Source: Meandrina meandrites (Eukaryota; Cnidaria; Anthozoa; Scleractinia; Meandrinidae). Taken from it: a DNA stretch of 64,000 nt. Each line of letters begins with the position of its first letter. Within the stretch, counting starts at the first letter, position 1. The translations under genes and the position numbers were made by a program. Location of the stretch: NCBI GenBank assembly GCA_963693305.1, contig OY855908.1, positions 33,905,305 to 33,969,304 on the forward strand, read 5' to 3'. Positions 21,462-33,222 of this stretch are shown in pieces. The notes beneath the pieces were generated by a model that had not been told where the DNA came from, made no database searches, and was given only the letters and a program-made list of their open reading frames with translations.

Positions 21462-23129
21462 CTAATGCCTAAAATACTGATTTAAAAACAGTATTAGATT
21501 TTCTTCGTAGTAAAAATATTTAACAAACAGGAGAGCGTTCGAAAAAATGGTCTACACGTTTGACGAAGGGGGAGGGGGGAGGTAAAAAAGTATATGACAG
21601 GAAAACTATTTTCCTGCTTATTTGAAAGGCGTTGCAAAATTCAGAAGAATGGCGTTATTGGTGTTGCCATGACAACAGCTTTCTCGATAAAAACTGTCAT
21701 TCCCATTTTTTGTCTGAAACGTGATGGAATTAATATGGGAAATATGTCTGTTCCAAGCCAGATCCTTTGTCTCATTTTACGGGTAGCAAATGGCGATATT
21801 TGTTTTTTGTTTTTGTTTTGTTTGGTTTTTTTTCAGAGAGAGAGAGAGATTAGAGCTGAAAGAGTTACCACGGGAACAATGCTAAGGGTGTCATTTCTGT
21901 TCCTTTTGTGATGCACATTTGTGGTGCCAAGTTTCAAGAGCACTGCTTCCATATTTCCATATTAACCTCGTGACGTTATCGCTAATCTAATTTCATAATA
22001 GAAAAATGTCAATATCCCTAAAACGAAAATAGAAATTCCAAAAAAAAATGCCATTTTTCTGCATTTCGGAAAGCCTTTCAAACAAGCAGAAAATGTTTTT
22101 TTTTTTTTATGTCATATGCACTTTAATATGAATTTTAATATCAATAAGCCGGACTTAGAACAACGACTGCTGCCGGGCCTAGAAATGAAATCCAATATGG
22201 CGGCTTTAAACAAGAGGACGTCGATCTTAATGGACAAACTGGCCTACTGCAAACGGAAAATTAAAAACTTTGAACTGCGATCTGTTTTCCGCTGTAAACG
22301 TGTATCCAAACATTTTGAGTGATATAAGTGTTCTGAAAGGGGGAATGTGGTGGGGGGGGGGGGGGAGGGGGGAGGGGAGACAGGGAGTGCCTGTTATTAA
22401 CTACTAAAAAAAAGTATTCAATTTTGGCGATATTCCGACATCACGGTCCCAAAAGCAAAGATGGTACATTAATAAGTGTTTGGCGTCATTTTGACGCAGT
22501 ATGACGTCATTGTTGACACCTAACAACCATTGCAATTTAACATTTATCACTGTAGCTAATTAATTAAGGAGGCTTTTTTGTACAGCTAACTCAATTTTCA
22601 AAAACCTTAAAAGGGCCCGGTTATTAACAAACAAAATAATATCGCTCATGAGGCATCCTTACACATTTTTTGTAATCATAGACGCGCATTTAATCATTTC
22701 CCCGGGTGATTTAACATTCCAACAGGTCAGAGTATTTTCCCGCATCCAGAAATCAAAAGAGCATGTTTTACAATCTAAAAATGAAAATAACAGAATTTGT
22801 GCAAGATAAGTATAGTAGAAGATGGTGACAATGGCTACCTCCCCAACCTGGAAACTTTTAATTTAGATTAAGGGCCTGCGAGTCTATAGTTTATTTTATT
22901 TTTTTACTATCTTTTTAACTTTGTTGAATTCCGAACATCATAATGACATTTTGTTTATATGTTACTAAGCAAGTCAAACAAATGGATAAACAAACCCTGC
23001 TGCCGTTTTCAAAATAATTAAGATCGATCGAAATTCAAATGTTTAGTATTTTAATTGTTCATATACAAGGTGCCTACAACTGTGTCTACAATTTCGCAGA
23101 ATTAAAAACATTGGAAAAGGTGTTCTTAC
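21462..23129. other. Presumed intron; G-rich tract at 22350-22378
   Basis: No exon is recognised between the LRR exon and the Ig exon. A purine run with about 14 consecutive G lies at 22350-22378, and an AG repeat at about 21834-21848. Because the Ig exon ends in phase 1 and the LRR exon starts in phase 2, at least one undetected exon must lie here if both belong to one gene. Confidence 0.4.
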
Positions 23130-23363
23130 CCGTAAAAATGACTGAGACCTGTCCGACGTCTATTCCAAATTTGTTTGTGGCCACACAAGTGTAGTTTCCT
23201 TCCTCAAATAACATAATCGTTGCAGTCGCTGTTGCCTTTGCTATTATAGTTGAATTTCTTATTATTACTGTGTATATTGGAGGAGTTCCAGTTGCTGAAC
23301 ATGACATTGTGTAGCCTGGTAATACTCGTAGAACGGAAGCTGGTAACTTGACTTTGGGTGAAA
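23130..23363 (-). CDS. Immunoglobulin I-set domain exon
   Basis: A 234-nt exon has acceptor AAATAG and donor GTAAGAAC, phase 1 at both ends as is usual for Ig-domain exons. The frame reads SPKVKLPASVLRVLPG, then SCSATGTPP with the first cysteine, and GNYTCVATNKFG with the Y-x-C motif and second cysteine, ending SVIFTG. Spacing and the closing strand fit an I-set Ig fold, although the usual tryptophan of strand C is not visible. It joins in frame to the signal-peptide exon at 23791-23884. A role in extracellular adhesion or recognition is inferred from the domain. Confidence 0.85.
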
Positions 23364-23790
23364 CTATTTAAAGCACGATAGAAATTTGTCAACTATGTAC
23401 GTTGTTTATTCGCCAATATTTCATCTCATTAACTTGAAAAAAAAATGAACTTAATATTCCTATGGGCTCTTCAGAGATTTGTGAACTGGTAATCCACAAA
23501 ATGATACCCGAATGTCAGAAGATTATTAGCATTAAAATTAGAAATAAAATTAAAAATAATGCAAAGAAAATGTAAACCTGACAAAATGACATTAGAAGAA
23601 ATAATTCTATCAAAAATAACAGCATGTGAAAATATGGCTTGCCAAGAATGGCCTCCTCAACAACCAAGGATACTGCGGTGGTGAGTTTTTGAGAGTTTTA
23701 ATTTTAAAAACTGTGAAGCAACATCATGTGAAGCGGCAAGTGGCATGCGTTTATTCTCGAAGGTGTGAAATAAACAAAGAGTGTGCTTAC

Positions 23791-23884
23791 CTTGAGGATT
23801 TGAAGCAAGGGTGCTCTCCATATTCCACATTGACAGAAAAAGCAAGGAAATAACTTCCATTGTGCAAAATAACTTTTTGTCCAT
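23791..23884 (-). CDS. First coding exon with signal peptide
   Basis: ATG at 23884 opens MDKKLFCTMEVISLLFLSMW and continues to ASNPQ, where the exon stops at donor GTAAGCAC in phase 1. The peptide has a basic start, a hydrophobic core (VISLLFLSMW) and small residues near a plausible cleavage site (TLA-SN). Splicing to the Ig exon at 23363 keeps the frame and gives a valine codon at the junction. An upstream in-frame ATG at 23902 adds six residues; the later ATG gives the more typical signal peptide. Confidence 0.75.
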
Positions 23885-24287
23885 AATCAGGTAAGCATTC
23901 AACTTATATTATTACATCATGCATTCCTGTTTGTAAAGAAAATTTATATACTTATGAAGCACAATAATTCAGACCTGGTAGGAGGGGGAAATCAAGGCGG
24001 CAAATTTCTTTGTGCTCACAACAGTACTTGGATACGCTGAAGAAATGCTACATATCAACCTGTTGCTAAGAAGGACATCAACGCTCAAAACTTGTGTCGC
24101 GTTTGGGTTGAAGCCCACAAACGTCGAGAACGAGAATGAGTATATTTATAAACTAAAAATCGCATGAGCTGCTCTTGCAATACTCGCTTTATGGTATGGT
24201 CACTTCGCATGTTAAAAAGTTCACTCACCATAACGCTCGAGAATTTTTTTTTAGAAATTTCAAACATCGCTAGTGCCCGTTAATCGC

Positions 24288-24992
24288 TGATATCCCGGCG
24301 TTACCAATCGATGAAATCGATGTCAATCGATGGCAATCGATATCGATTAATCGATTGATATTGATAATCGATGACCAATCGACGAAGAAGATTTTTGTGA
24401 CCTTATCGATTGGCATCGATTGTTATCGAGTGGCATCGATTGTTATCGATTACCATCGATTGCTATCGATTGTCATCGATTATAAAAATGCAGTTTTTTC
24501 GTGGATTGTCTTTTCCCTGTCTTGGCCTCTCCATCTCCCCTTTAACTTTGATCCACCACGGTACGTAGCTCCTATCACGCACGGGTGTCACGGTACAAGA
24601 CAATTAAGAGTATATTAACAAAACATACATCAAACATGCCGGGAACGTACCATTTGGTCAGAAAGAAGTTACAATAATGCATAAGTGATTTACTCGCCAC
24701 AGATGTTTTCCAGTTTCTTCTTCTAAACTCAAGTGAAAGTGAGTCGCGAAGAGGCGAGAAATGAGACACGCATGAATCGGCGAGAACACGTCGCTTCGCG
24801 GCTCAACCTTTCACTTGGAGCGTCTGTCATGAAAGTAATCGCCAATCGATATCAATCGATGAAATTTTTTTCTGACTATCGATTGGTAATCGCTTGGCCG
24901 ATACCAAACGATATCAATGAACTAATTTTATCGATTGATATCGATTTATTGATTGCATTTCCAATCATTGATTGGTAACGCCGGGTAATATC
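24288..24992. mobile_element. Inverted-repeat element with ATCGAT-saturated ends
   Basis: The ends share GGCGTTACCAATC (24297) and its inverse GATTGGTAACGCC (24970). Between 24304 and 24482 the hexamer ATCGAT occurs about fourteen times at 8-11 bp spacing, and a second cluster lies at 24838-24960. The middle (24490-24835) is ordinary sequence. No transposase is present. The repeats may be transposase- or host-factor-binding sites. Confidence 0.65.
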
Positions 24993-25249
24993 AACTGCGT
25001 TAACACGATTTCATACGAATGATCGAATGTCTCGGAAAGAGACCGTCATGTACAATTTTACAGATCATCTCAAATTCCATCAAAAAAGCCGTTTTTGTAT
25101 TGTTTGCAAGGGCGTTCAAAATTCTGATTCTTCTAACAGTTCGTCCTTATATATTCAACGAATGACAGAATTACATAAGACAGAATGGCTCAGCTAGTCT
25201 TTGTAATTGGATGGCACTTTATGATAAAATAAAATCAAGAAAAATAAAA

Positions 25250-26916
25250 TTCAAATAAAACAACTACCATTCAAATTGCCTGAACGATTAAAATAAGGTC
25301 CACGCAGCTTCTCGTTTGTTTTCAACTGGAAGCAGTCTGATGGACAGCTGGTTAAGGCAAACAACGAAAACAAGTCAAATCGTTCATAAACAATAACTTC
25401 TCTTATAATTCTCTATCATGATTGGCTTCAATAAGGTCCATTAATACTGTATTTTTTTGCTTCTGTCAGAGTTACTTATTTGGTCATTGTGTTAAATGTT
25501 ATGAACGAAGTTAACGTTGTTGTTAGGTTTTGGCAAACGCCTGTTTTAGTTTTGTACTTAAAACTAGTTTTCAACAACTTGCGAAACCAATTTCTTTATT
25601 ATGTTTTATCGGCCATTCTTAAAATACATTATGAAAAGCGTCAACTTACTTTGGATAATCACTTTTAAATCTACTCTGCCTAAAATCCCCAACATGTCAT
25701 TCCAAAAATCCTACAACACAATAACTTTGTCACCAAAGCTTCAAGGCCCGGGCATCGAGCCATCTGGTGTGATTTATTTTTCTGTGTTTGCTTCTCGCAT
25801 AATTGGAATAAAAATATTAAATATATTTACGCCGAAATCATTTACTACATAGTGTAGTAAGTTATTATGGCGTTATGTAAGTGACCTAGAGAACTAAATC
25901 TGTTTTTCATGTTTGTCGTGGAGGCCTTTATTTTGACTATTGTTCCGTGATTGCGTAGAATGAAATATGAAACTCTACTGACAAATAAAATCAATTAAAT
26001 CTCTGGGTGAATTCGATTGTTACGCAGAGAGGTTATTTTGGGAAATAATTTGGCGTGATAGTGGTTGAGATTCAATTTTAAATATGGAACAGTTTGACTC
26101 AGGGAGCACAACATCTAAATGATCCCGACTGGAAAACATCAAATTGCACGAGCTTACTCTATATACTCAAATGAAAGATATTGAAAACCAAGAGTGACCT
26201 AGCCTGCGAACGCAGACGTATTTCCGGCTGTCGCTTGTCTACCTTACTTTTGCAATTGTCTCTTCGTTTACAGTGAAACTTAAGTCACGTTAGAGGCAAC
26301 AAAATCAAAAGATGGTTCAAAAATCATTGTTTGAACAGTGTCAAAATTATCGTATATATTTTTTGCTCCCGGACCGCTATAATTTTTATTTCTGGAAATC
26401 TGTGCTCTCCTCTACAATTGAGTCAACCATCCAATGACTTGGAAAGAAGATGGCTTCGCTTTCATCACATACTACTCTCCTTTTACAATTTTGCTGCACC
26501 GAGAGTCTCAAATCTCATCAAATAATTCAACTGAATTCAGTATCATTCATTTTAAAATTCATCGTTCTGGCTCTAAATCAGCTGATGACAGAACGAGAGA
26601 TAACAGAATTCTCATTCTAACAGAATTTCCATGTTACTTAAAAATAATATTCAAGAAAAAGTGAATGGAGGAAAATACCTTTTAAAGTAGCTGAGCTGGA
26701 GATAAATATTAGTTTGTCTTGAACTGGAAGTGCTCTTAGTCTGATGGCAAGCGACGAAAACAAATTAAACCTCTCAGCTCAGTTCTGTTAATAACAATAT
26801 CTTTCAACTGGAAGCCTTCATCGTGATTGGCTACGATATATTCTCCAACAATCTGGCGTGGTTTTTTTGGGTCTAACGACAGAGTAATTTGCTTAGTCTT
26901 CACCACAATAGAGACC
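25250..26916. repeat. Older, diverged copy of part of the A/B unit
   Basis: Blocks at 25480-26190 align loosely with 26936-27640. Examples are AAATGTTATGAACGAAGTTA against AAATGTTATGAATTAAGTTG, ACTTTGGATAATCACTTTTA against ACTTTGGAGAACCACCTTTA, and AATAATTTGGCGTGATAGTG against AATAATTTGGCATGATACTG. The left flank (25320-25450) is likewise related to 26720-26890. No gene is recognised. Confidence 0.6.
26206..26240 (+). repeat. Solo MITE-like end GCCTGCGAACGCAGACG
   Basis: CTAGCCTGCGAACGCAG followed by TATTTCCGGCYGTCGCTTGT occurs here and at 38050-38095, and GTAGCCTGC starts appear at 47042 and 49597. These look like shared termini of a dispersed repeat, without a visible partner end. Confidence 0.45.
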
Positions 26917-28002
26917 AATGTTTATTACTATTGAGGAAAATGTTATGAATTAAGTTGTTGCTCAGTTGCAGAAAACACCTTATGCAAATCCCTTAAGGAG
27001 TTCAGTGGTGAAAGGGCTGGTCAGTGAAAATTAATTGCCAAAACACATTTCGTTTGAGTTATACCGATTGCTTTTCAGTGAACATCCGCAATAACAGAAT
27101 GGCCATTAAATTGCCTGTTTTCGAACGTCAACGTTTTGTACATGAATTTTTTTTTTCGTAACTCGCCGCACTAATTTCTTTAGTCTGTTTCGTTTACCAC
27201 TCTCAAAATACATTACTGAAAATCATAACCTTACTTTGGAGAACCACCTTTAAATTTATTCTGCTCGATGCTTTAGCTCAACAATCTAAGCTGCAAGCTT
27301 TTGTCATGATTGTTTACGTTAGCATGAGCCATATGGTGTCAAATGTTGTTTGTCGGTCTCTTATGTAGCAATAAAAATGTAATCACTTACTACTTGGTGT
27401 GAACTAGGCGGTTTTTGTTATGACATGGTGTGTTTCTCAAGTTGCCCGTAGAAGCCTTTGAAATATGACACTCTAATGAAAACTTAGAGCAATTAAATCT
27501 TTACATGATTTTGATTGTTACGGGAAGAATATAATTTAGGAATAATTTGGCATGATACTGGCTAGCTTTCAATCGATATGTAATAATTTGACCGAGGGGA
27601 ATAAACCTAACTATTGCATTGCTTGTTTGGTTGATCCCGAAAACATCAAAGAAGACTAGGGTTCATTCTTACTAACTTTCCTTGGCGTTAATCTAATAAA
27701 TCGTCCTTCCTTCGTTAACGGCTGTGAAAATCTGGCCGGTAAAAGGAAAAAACAATCAAAAGATGGTTCTGTCGTTATATTCCGCTCCTATATCGCTGGT
27801 CCAATAAGCTTTCAAGCCAGAAGGCTTTTTTGGATCTAATGAACCCGCCCTTTTATGGTTGGTTCCGATCAAATTGAGCCATCTGGAGCAAATAATTATT
27901 CGTGATGTATTCGGTCCCTTTTACCTTCTTGCAGTATGTTTACACTGCAATCACTTATTTGTTACCATGAACTTGGCATTGTTGCTTTGATATTCCCTTA
28001 AT

Positions 28003-31000
28003 ATATAGATTTAGGCAGGCCTAAAAGCGGACCTCCCATTTATTACTTTTTTTGCTAGTGCATGTTATCAGAAAAAAAAAAAAAAAACTTCTGGTGTTAT
28101 CAAATAAGTAGCCACACTATCTCTAAGCTTATTCAGTAGCTTATATAGAAACAAATAAATTAATTTTTAGTCGCTCATGGTTAAACTTAAAAACCTCTCA
28201 TGGTTTTGTTGACGAAAGCAACGTCAATATATTTCGAGGTTAACCATCTGACTTTTATTGGACCCTTATTGCCTGACGTGGCAGGTTCAAAATTGAAATT
28301 GACGAGTGCACTTTATTGTGTTCCTCACGTACGCACGTAGGCGCACACAACAAATCTTAGTAAAACTTTTTAAAACGTTTAATGCACACTGATTAATACC
28401 TCTATGAGTTATTCAATATATGAAAGATCTTGACCCTGTTTTGATTTACTACAACAGTGACGGCACTGAAAAAAATCAACTCAAGGCAAAAACAAAATAC
28501 AGAAAAACGAAGTGAATTCGCTGCTCAACACAGTAAACAAAATGAAATCACGCCACGGCAAACTGAGAAAATCACAGCGGCAAAATAAATTCAAATTGAT
28601 TGTGCCCGTTATGTAAAGTCATGTTAAAGCAGATTTTGTGTAAGAATTGTGGCAGTTTGTGATTTGGGAAGTGTTACACGCTAACTAAGAACAAGCTTAC
28701 AATGTTGTCTTAACCGTCTTCTTTTCGTAGCGGCTTGGTTGCATGATTAACAAATTCTGTTTTATCGTACGCGTTGCTAAATACCTTGGAGAACCTTATG
28801 CAGAAGAAATGATTCAATTTTATTCATTTCTGGTAAGCAAATATGCGGTAAGTAAAGTCTGAAGGCACTCAGCAAAGCACAGGTAACTCGCAACGAAATC
28901 GGCGAAATATTGTTTTTTTTTTACGCGTACAAGATTTCAACACACTTGCTAATAAGATAAACAAAACAAATGCAAGCAAGTATAAAACAAGAACGGTTAG
29001 ATAATAGATCGCTTAAAATATATTTTGGTGTGCAGTATCGCTAAATAGTTTTACTCGTTTTTGTTCGCAAGATTTTTCTGTACGTGTACGTAGCTTGTAA
29101 TTGACAAAACGAATCGCGATTTTGTGCCGTGAAGCTTAAAATTTTAATATAGTTCTCAAAATCCAATTATGAACATCACAGTTAACTACACTAACTAAAA
29201 CACAAAACAATTAGTCCAAACGCAATATTTAATAAACAATGTCTGCATAAAATGTACAAACATGAACAGGTTTGAAAGCAGCATTAATTGAATTATAAAT
29301 ATTTACGGGAAGATCTGAAAACCGACACAACTTCAAATTCGCTCATAAATGAAGTATGAACTGATTCTCATGATAAAATTAGACTTATGCTTAGTGCATA
29401 CATTTAACATATATTACCTCATGTTTGAAAACAGTGTTGAAAAAGGCTTGTAATACTGCAGGGAAAAATTTCAAACCAGCACAATAACTTCGGAAGCGAA
29501 CACGCCACTCATTGTAAGCTTACTGAATACTCCAACACCACCAACATGTACACGTTTTGAATTATCAGCAAAGATTGATCTCTCCTTTCCTTTCGGTGTA
29601 GCTGTTAACAGTCTTTTATCCATCACTTAGTGAACATCACTGGCTCTAAGCTCACTTTTATGTCAGCTCAATGTCAGTTCAATTAATTTTTCAGCCTTGG
29701 TCAGCCGCAGTGCTCCAACTCTCGGTGTTGTCCGATGTATATCATGTTCAAGTCGGCAATTATTTCGGATCTTCCCGTTAAGAGGTTGTCCTTAATCATT
29801 TGGCATGAGTTTCCATGATGTAGATGGTTAAATAGAGTGAGAAATATTCACGAAGAATGCTTTCTTCGCGTCTTCATTCAGCTTTGAAGGTGAACAACGT
29901 ACCAAGTATTTTACCGCCTTTTCATACAATCGCTTCGTTTAAGTTGAAATGAAATGTCCAGATCATGAGAAAACATGAGGAAAAAAACTCTGAAATAACA
30001 CAGTGTTATTATAAAATTTCTACGACAAGTAAGTTAACTCTCAACAAACCAAAAAATGTTTTTGCGTTAGTTTTTGCGACTCCAAATCAAAGATAAAGAC
30101 AAACTCGTCTCCAGGCCTAATCCGTGCGTACGTACGTACGTAGACGACAACCAAATTTTCTCGCCTTGATGGGTTTATTAATTTCTATGCCTATGGATGC
30201 TCCGCCCGCGGGCGCCTTCGGCGCCTGCGAGAGCTCCGCTATCAATTAATATGCTACTTAATTTTGCCGCGGACGTCTTAATTTTCATAGTAGCGGAGCT
30301 CTCCAGCGGCCCGAAGGGCCGCAGAGCGGAGCCCCATAACTACCGTGCGAAGATAGAAATTGAGAAAACTATGCGTTTGAGTTTTCATGGTCATCGTGGC
30401 TAGCGGCGTGGCTCGCGGGCGCGTGCGCCTAGCGACGACGACGTCGCCCAAAATGGCGGCCATACTCCAGAAAAAGCTTCACCTGGGCATCTTACGCGTT
30501 TGATATTGACCATCCGCTTTTCGTTAAAAGTTACCTATCGTAGAAGTTTGTAGGACACTGCATATTTTTTTCAATCATGTTGAAAATCGACTAGGGATAT
30601 TTCGTTTCGCCTACACGAATCGATTGCGTGAAAAGGTGACAAAATCTTTGCTCAACCGTGGGAATGAAAACTTGTGAAGAAAGTGAGCAGCATGAAATAT
30701 TTTTCGTTATTATTTTTCACCCCATCACGTCAGAGATTTTTTCTCACATCAAAAAAATGATCTGGACATTTCACATCAACTTAAACGAAGCCATCGCATG
30801 AAAAGGCGCCAAAATCTTTGACACGCTGTTCACGTTTAAAGCTGAATGAAACACGCGAAGAAAGCTGCTGAAGAACATATAGATCTTCCGTCTTCGTGGA
30901 TATTTCTCGTTCTATTTACCCATCTACATCATGGAAACTTATTCCAAATCATTAAGGACAACCTTGTAACAGGAAGAACCGAAGTAATTGCGGACTTGAA

Positions 31001-32455
31001 CATGATATATCGGACTACAAGTCAAAAGAGCCATGTCCACGGTTCGACCTGCGGCTGAGCAAGCCTGAAAATCACTGAATTGAGCTCAAATAAAAGTGAA
31101 CTCAAAGCCGATCAAGTTCACCGAAGTGAAGGATAAAAGACTGTTAAAGGCTACACCAATGGAAAGAGAGAAATTGATCTTCGTTGATAATTCATATATG
31201 TCGGTGGTGTTGGAGAAAGCTTACAACGAAATTGCCGTGTTCGTCTCCGATATTATTGGGCTGGTTTGAAAGCTTTGCCCTGCAGAATATACAAGCCTTC
31301 TTCAATAATGAGGTAACAAACGTAAATATATGCACTAAGCATAAGCCTAATTTTATATTGAGAAAATTTACTTCATTTATGAACAAATTTGAAGTTGACT
31401 CGCTTTTCAGATCGTCCGGTAAATATTTATCAAACCTGTTCGTGTTTGTACATTTTATACAGACATTGTTTATCGAATATTTCGTTTAGACTAGTGATGT
31501 TCACTACTGGATTTTGAAAACAAATTATTTAGCTGATCAAAATCACAATTTCGCAGAATTTCGGCTCGCTTGCATTTGCCGGTTGTTGTTCTTGTGCTTA
31601 TCATTGAGTGTGTTGAAATATCTTCGATGTGTAAACGAATATTTCGCCGGTTTCGTTGCGAATTACCTGTGCTTGGCTGAGTGAGTTCAGACTTTACCTA
31701 ACGCATATTTATACTTACCAGAAATGAAGAAAATTCATTCAGTTCTCTACATAAAATTCTCTCAGGTACTTAGCAACGCGTACGATAAAACAGGATTAGT
31801 TAAATCATTCCACTAAACCGCAACGAAAAGAAGATGGTTTAGACAGTCAAAACAACATTGTAAGCTCATTCTAAGTTAGCGTGCACTACTTCCCATATCA
31901 CAAACTGGCACAATTCTTACACAAAAGCTGGTTTAAAATGACTTACATAACCGGCACCATAAATTTTCAGAGTTTGTTTTGCTGCCTCGATTTTCTCAGT
32001 TTGCCGTGGCGTGAGTTCATTTTGTCTGCTGTGTTTAGCAGCGAGTTCACTTTGTTTTTCTGTATTTTGTTTTTTTGCTTTGAGTTGATTTTCTTGCCCT
32101 GACAGTTTTGTAGTAAATCACAACAAGGTCAAGATTCTTTTTACATTGAAAAACTCGTAGAGGTCCTGGAGGTGTATTAACTAGTGTACAGAAAACGTTA
32201 TAAAGATTTGTTTTGCGCCGACGTGCGTACGTGTGAGGAACCCAATAAAATGCAGTCGTCAAATTCAATTTTAGAACCTGTCAGTGACAGGCTCTCACAG
32301 GAAAGAAAATTCAGATGGGACCACGAAATATATTGACGTCGCTTTCGTCAATAACACCATGAGAGGTTTTCAACAATAAGCGATTAAAATTTATTTTGTA
32401 CCTATATGGGCCACTGTATAAGCTTAGAAATATAGTGTGGCTACCTATTTAGTAA
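28003..32455. repeat. Long imperfect palindrome, arms of about 2.2 kb, 50-bp spacer
   Basis: 28098-30240 and 30291-32455 are inverted copies of each other: TAGCCACACTAT (28110) matches ATAGTGTGGCTA (32433), TTGACGAAAGCAACGTCAAT (28209) matches ATTGACGTCGCTTTCGTCAA (32334), and GCGTACGATAAAACAG (31777) matches CTGTTTTATCGTACGC (28760). Arms differ by many substitutions and indels. Inner ends carry GC-rich hairpins, GGCGCCTTCGGCGCC at about 30211 and GCGGCCCGAAGGGCCGC at about 30306. Neither arm encodes a recognisable protein. It is either a foldback transposon or two copies of one element inserted in opposite orientation. Confidence 0.85.
30241..30290. other. Palindrome spacer, present alone in copy B
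   Basis: ATTAATATGCTACTTAATTT and the following bases through TTTTCATAG separate the two arms. The same run of about 46 bases occurs at 41848-41894 in copy B with neither arm present. It is the only part of the palindrome that the sister copy retains. Confidence 0.85.
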
Positions 32456-32460
32456 TAAAA

Positions 32461-33222
32461 TTAATAAATCTCTTTGTTCCTTGCCCCCAGGTGGGAGATA
32501 GGGCCGGACGTTAATGCTCGCCATCCGTCCCTATTCTTGGCCACAGCTGCTGCTGCGGCCCACGATTTTAGTCCCAGCTCAGCGCGTTCTTCCTCCACCG
32601 TTCTCCGCCATGTTTCCCTTGGCCGTCCTCTACTTCTTTTTCCACTTGGTGCCCAGGATAATGCCACGTGTGGGTTACGGTTTGGTGCCATACGTAGAAC
32701 ATGACCTATCCACTTCCATCGCCTACGTCGTACTTGTGAACTGATCTTTTCGATTCTCGCTCTTCTCCGAATTTCATCATTGGACACACGCATGGGCCAA
32801 TGGACTTTCAAGATTCTCCTAAGGCATTTGTGAAGGAAGGTGTCAAGTCTTTTTTCATCCGCTTTTGTCATTCTCCAAGTCTTGCATCCATACAACAGGA
32901 CAGCAATGATGTTTGACTTGAAGATCCTCAACTTAGTTTCTCGGCGGAATTCACCTGTTCTCCACACCTTTGCAAGTCGATGAAAGACACTTCTAGCTTT
33001 ACCTAACCTACTCCGAATGTCCTGTTCGGCGCCACCCAAGTTGTTAACAATGGCCCCTAGATAGACAAAGCTGTCGGTGTCCTCTACATCAGTGCCATTT
33101 ATCTTTATAGGATCTTGTCTCCTAGCATTGAGTCTAAGCACCTTCGTTTTGTTGATGTTTATCTTCAGACCCGTACCTTCACTATTTCTCCCCAGTCTTT
33201 CTAACTTCGTTTGTGCTTGCGT
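32461..33222 (-). pseudogene. LINE reverse transcriptase C-terminal region
   Basis: This continues in frame after the TAG at 33223. KININKTKVLRLNARR, FVYLGAIV and YGCKTWRMTKADEKRLDTF are typical thumb and post-thumb segments. RRRRWKWIGHVLRM and GKRSRGRPRETWRRTVEEE are the basic C-terminal motif found in RTE-like elements. It ends in NKEIY and TAA with almost no 3' untranslated region. Confidence 0.85.
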
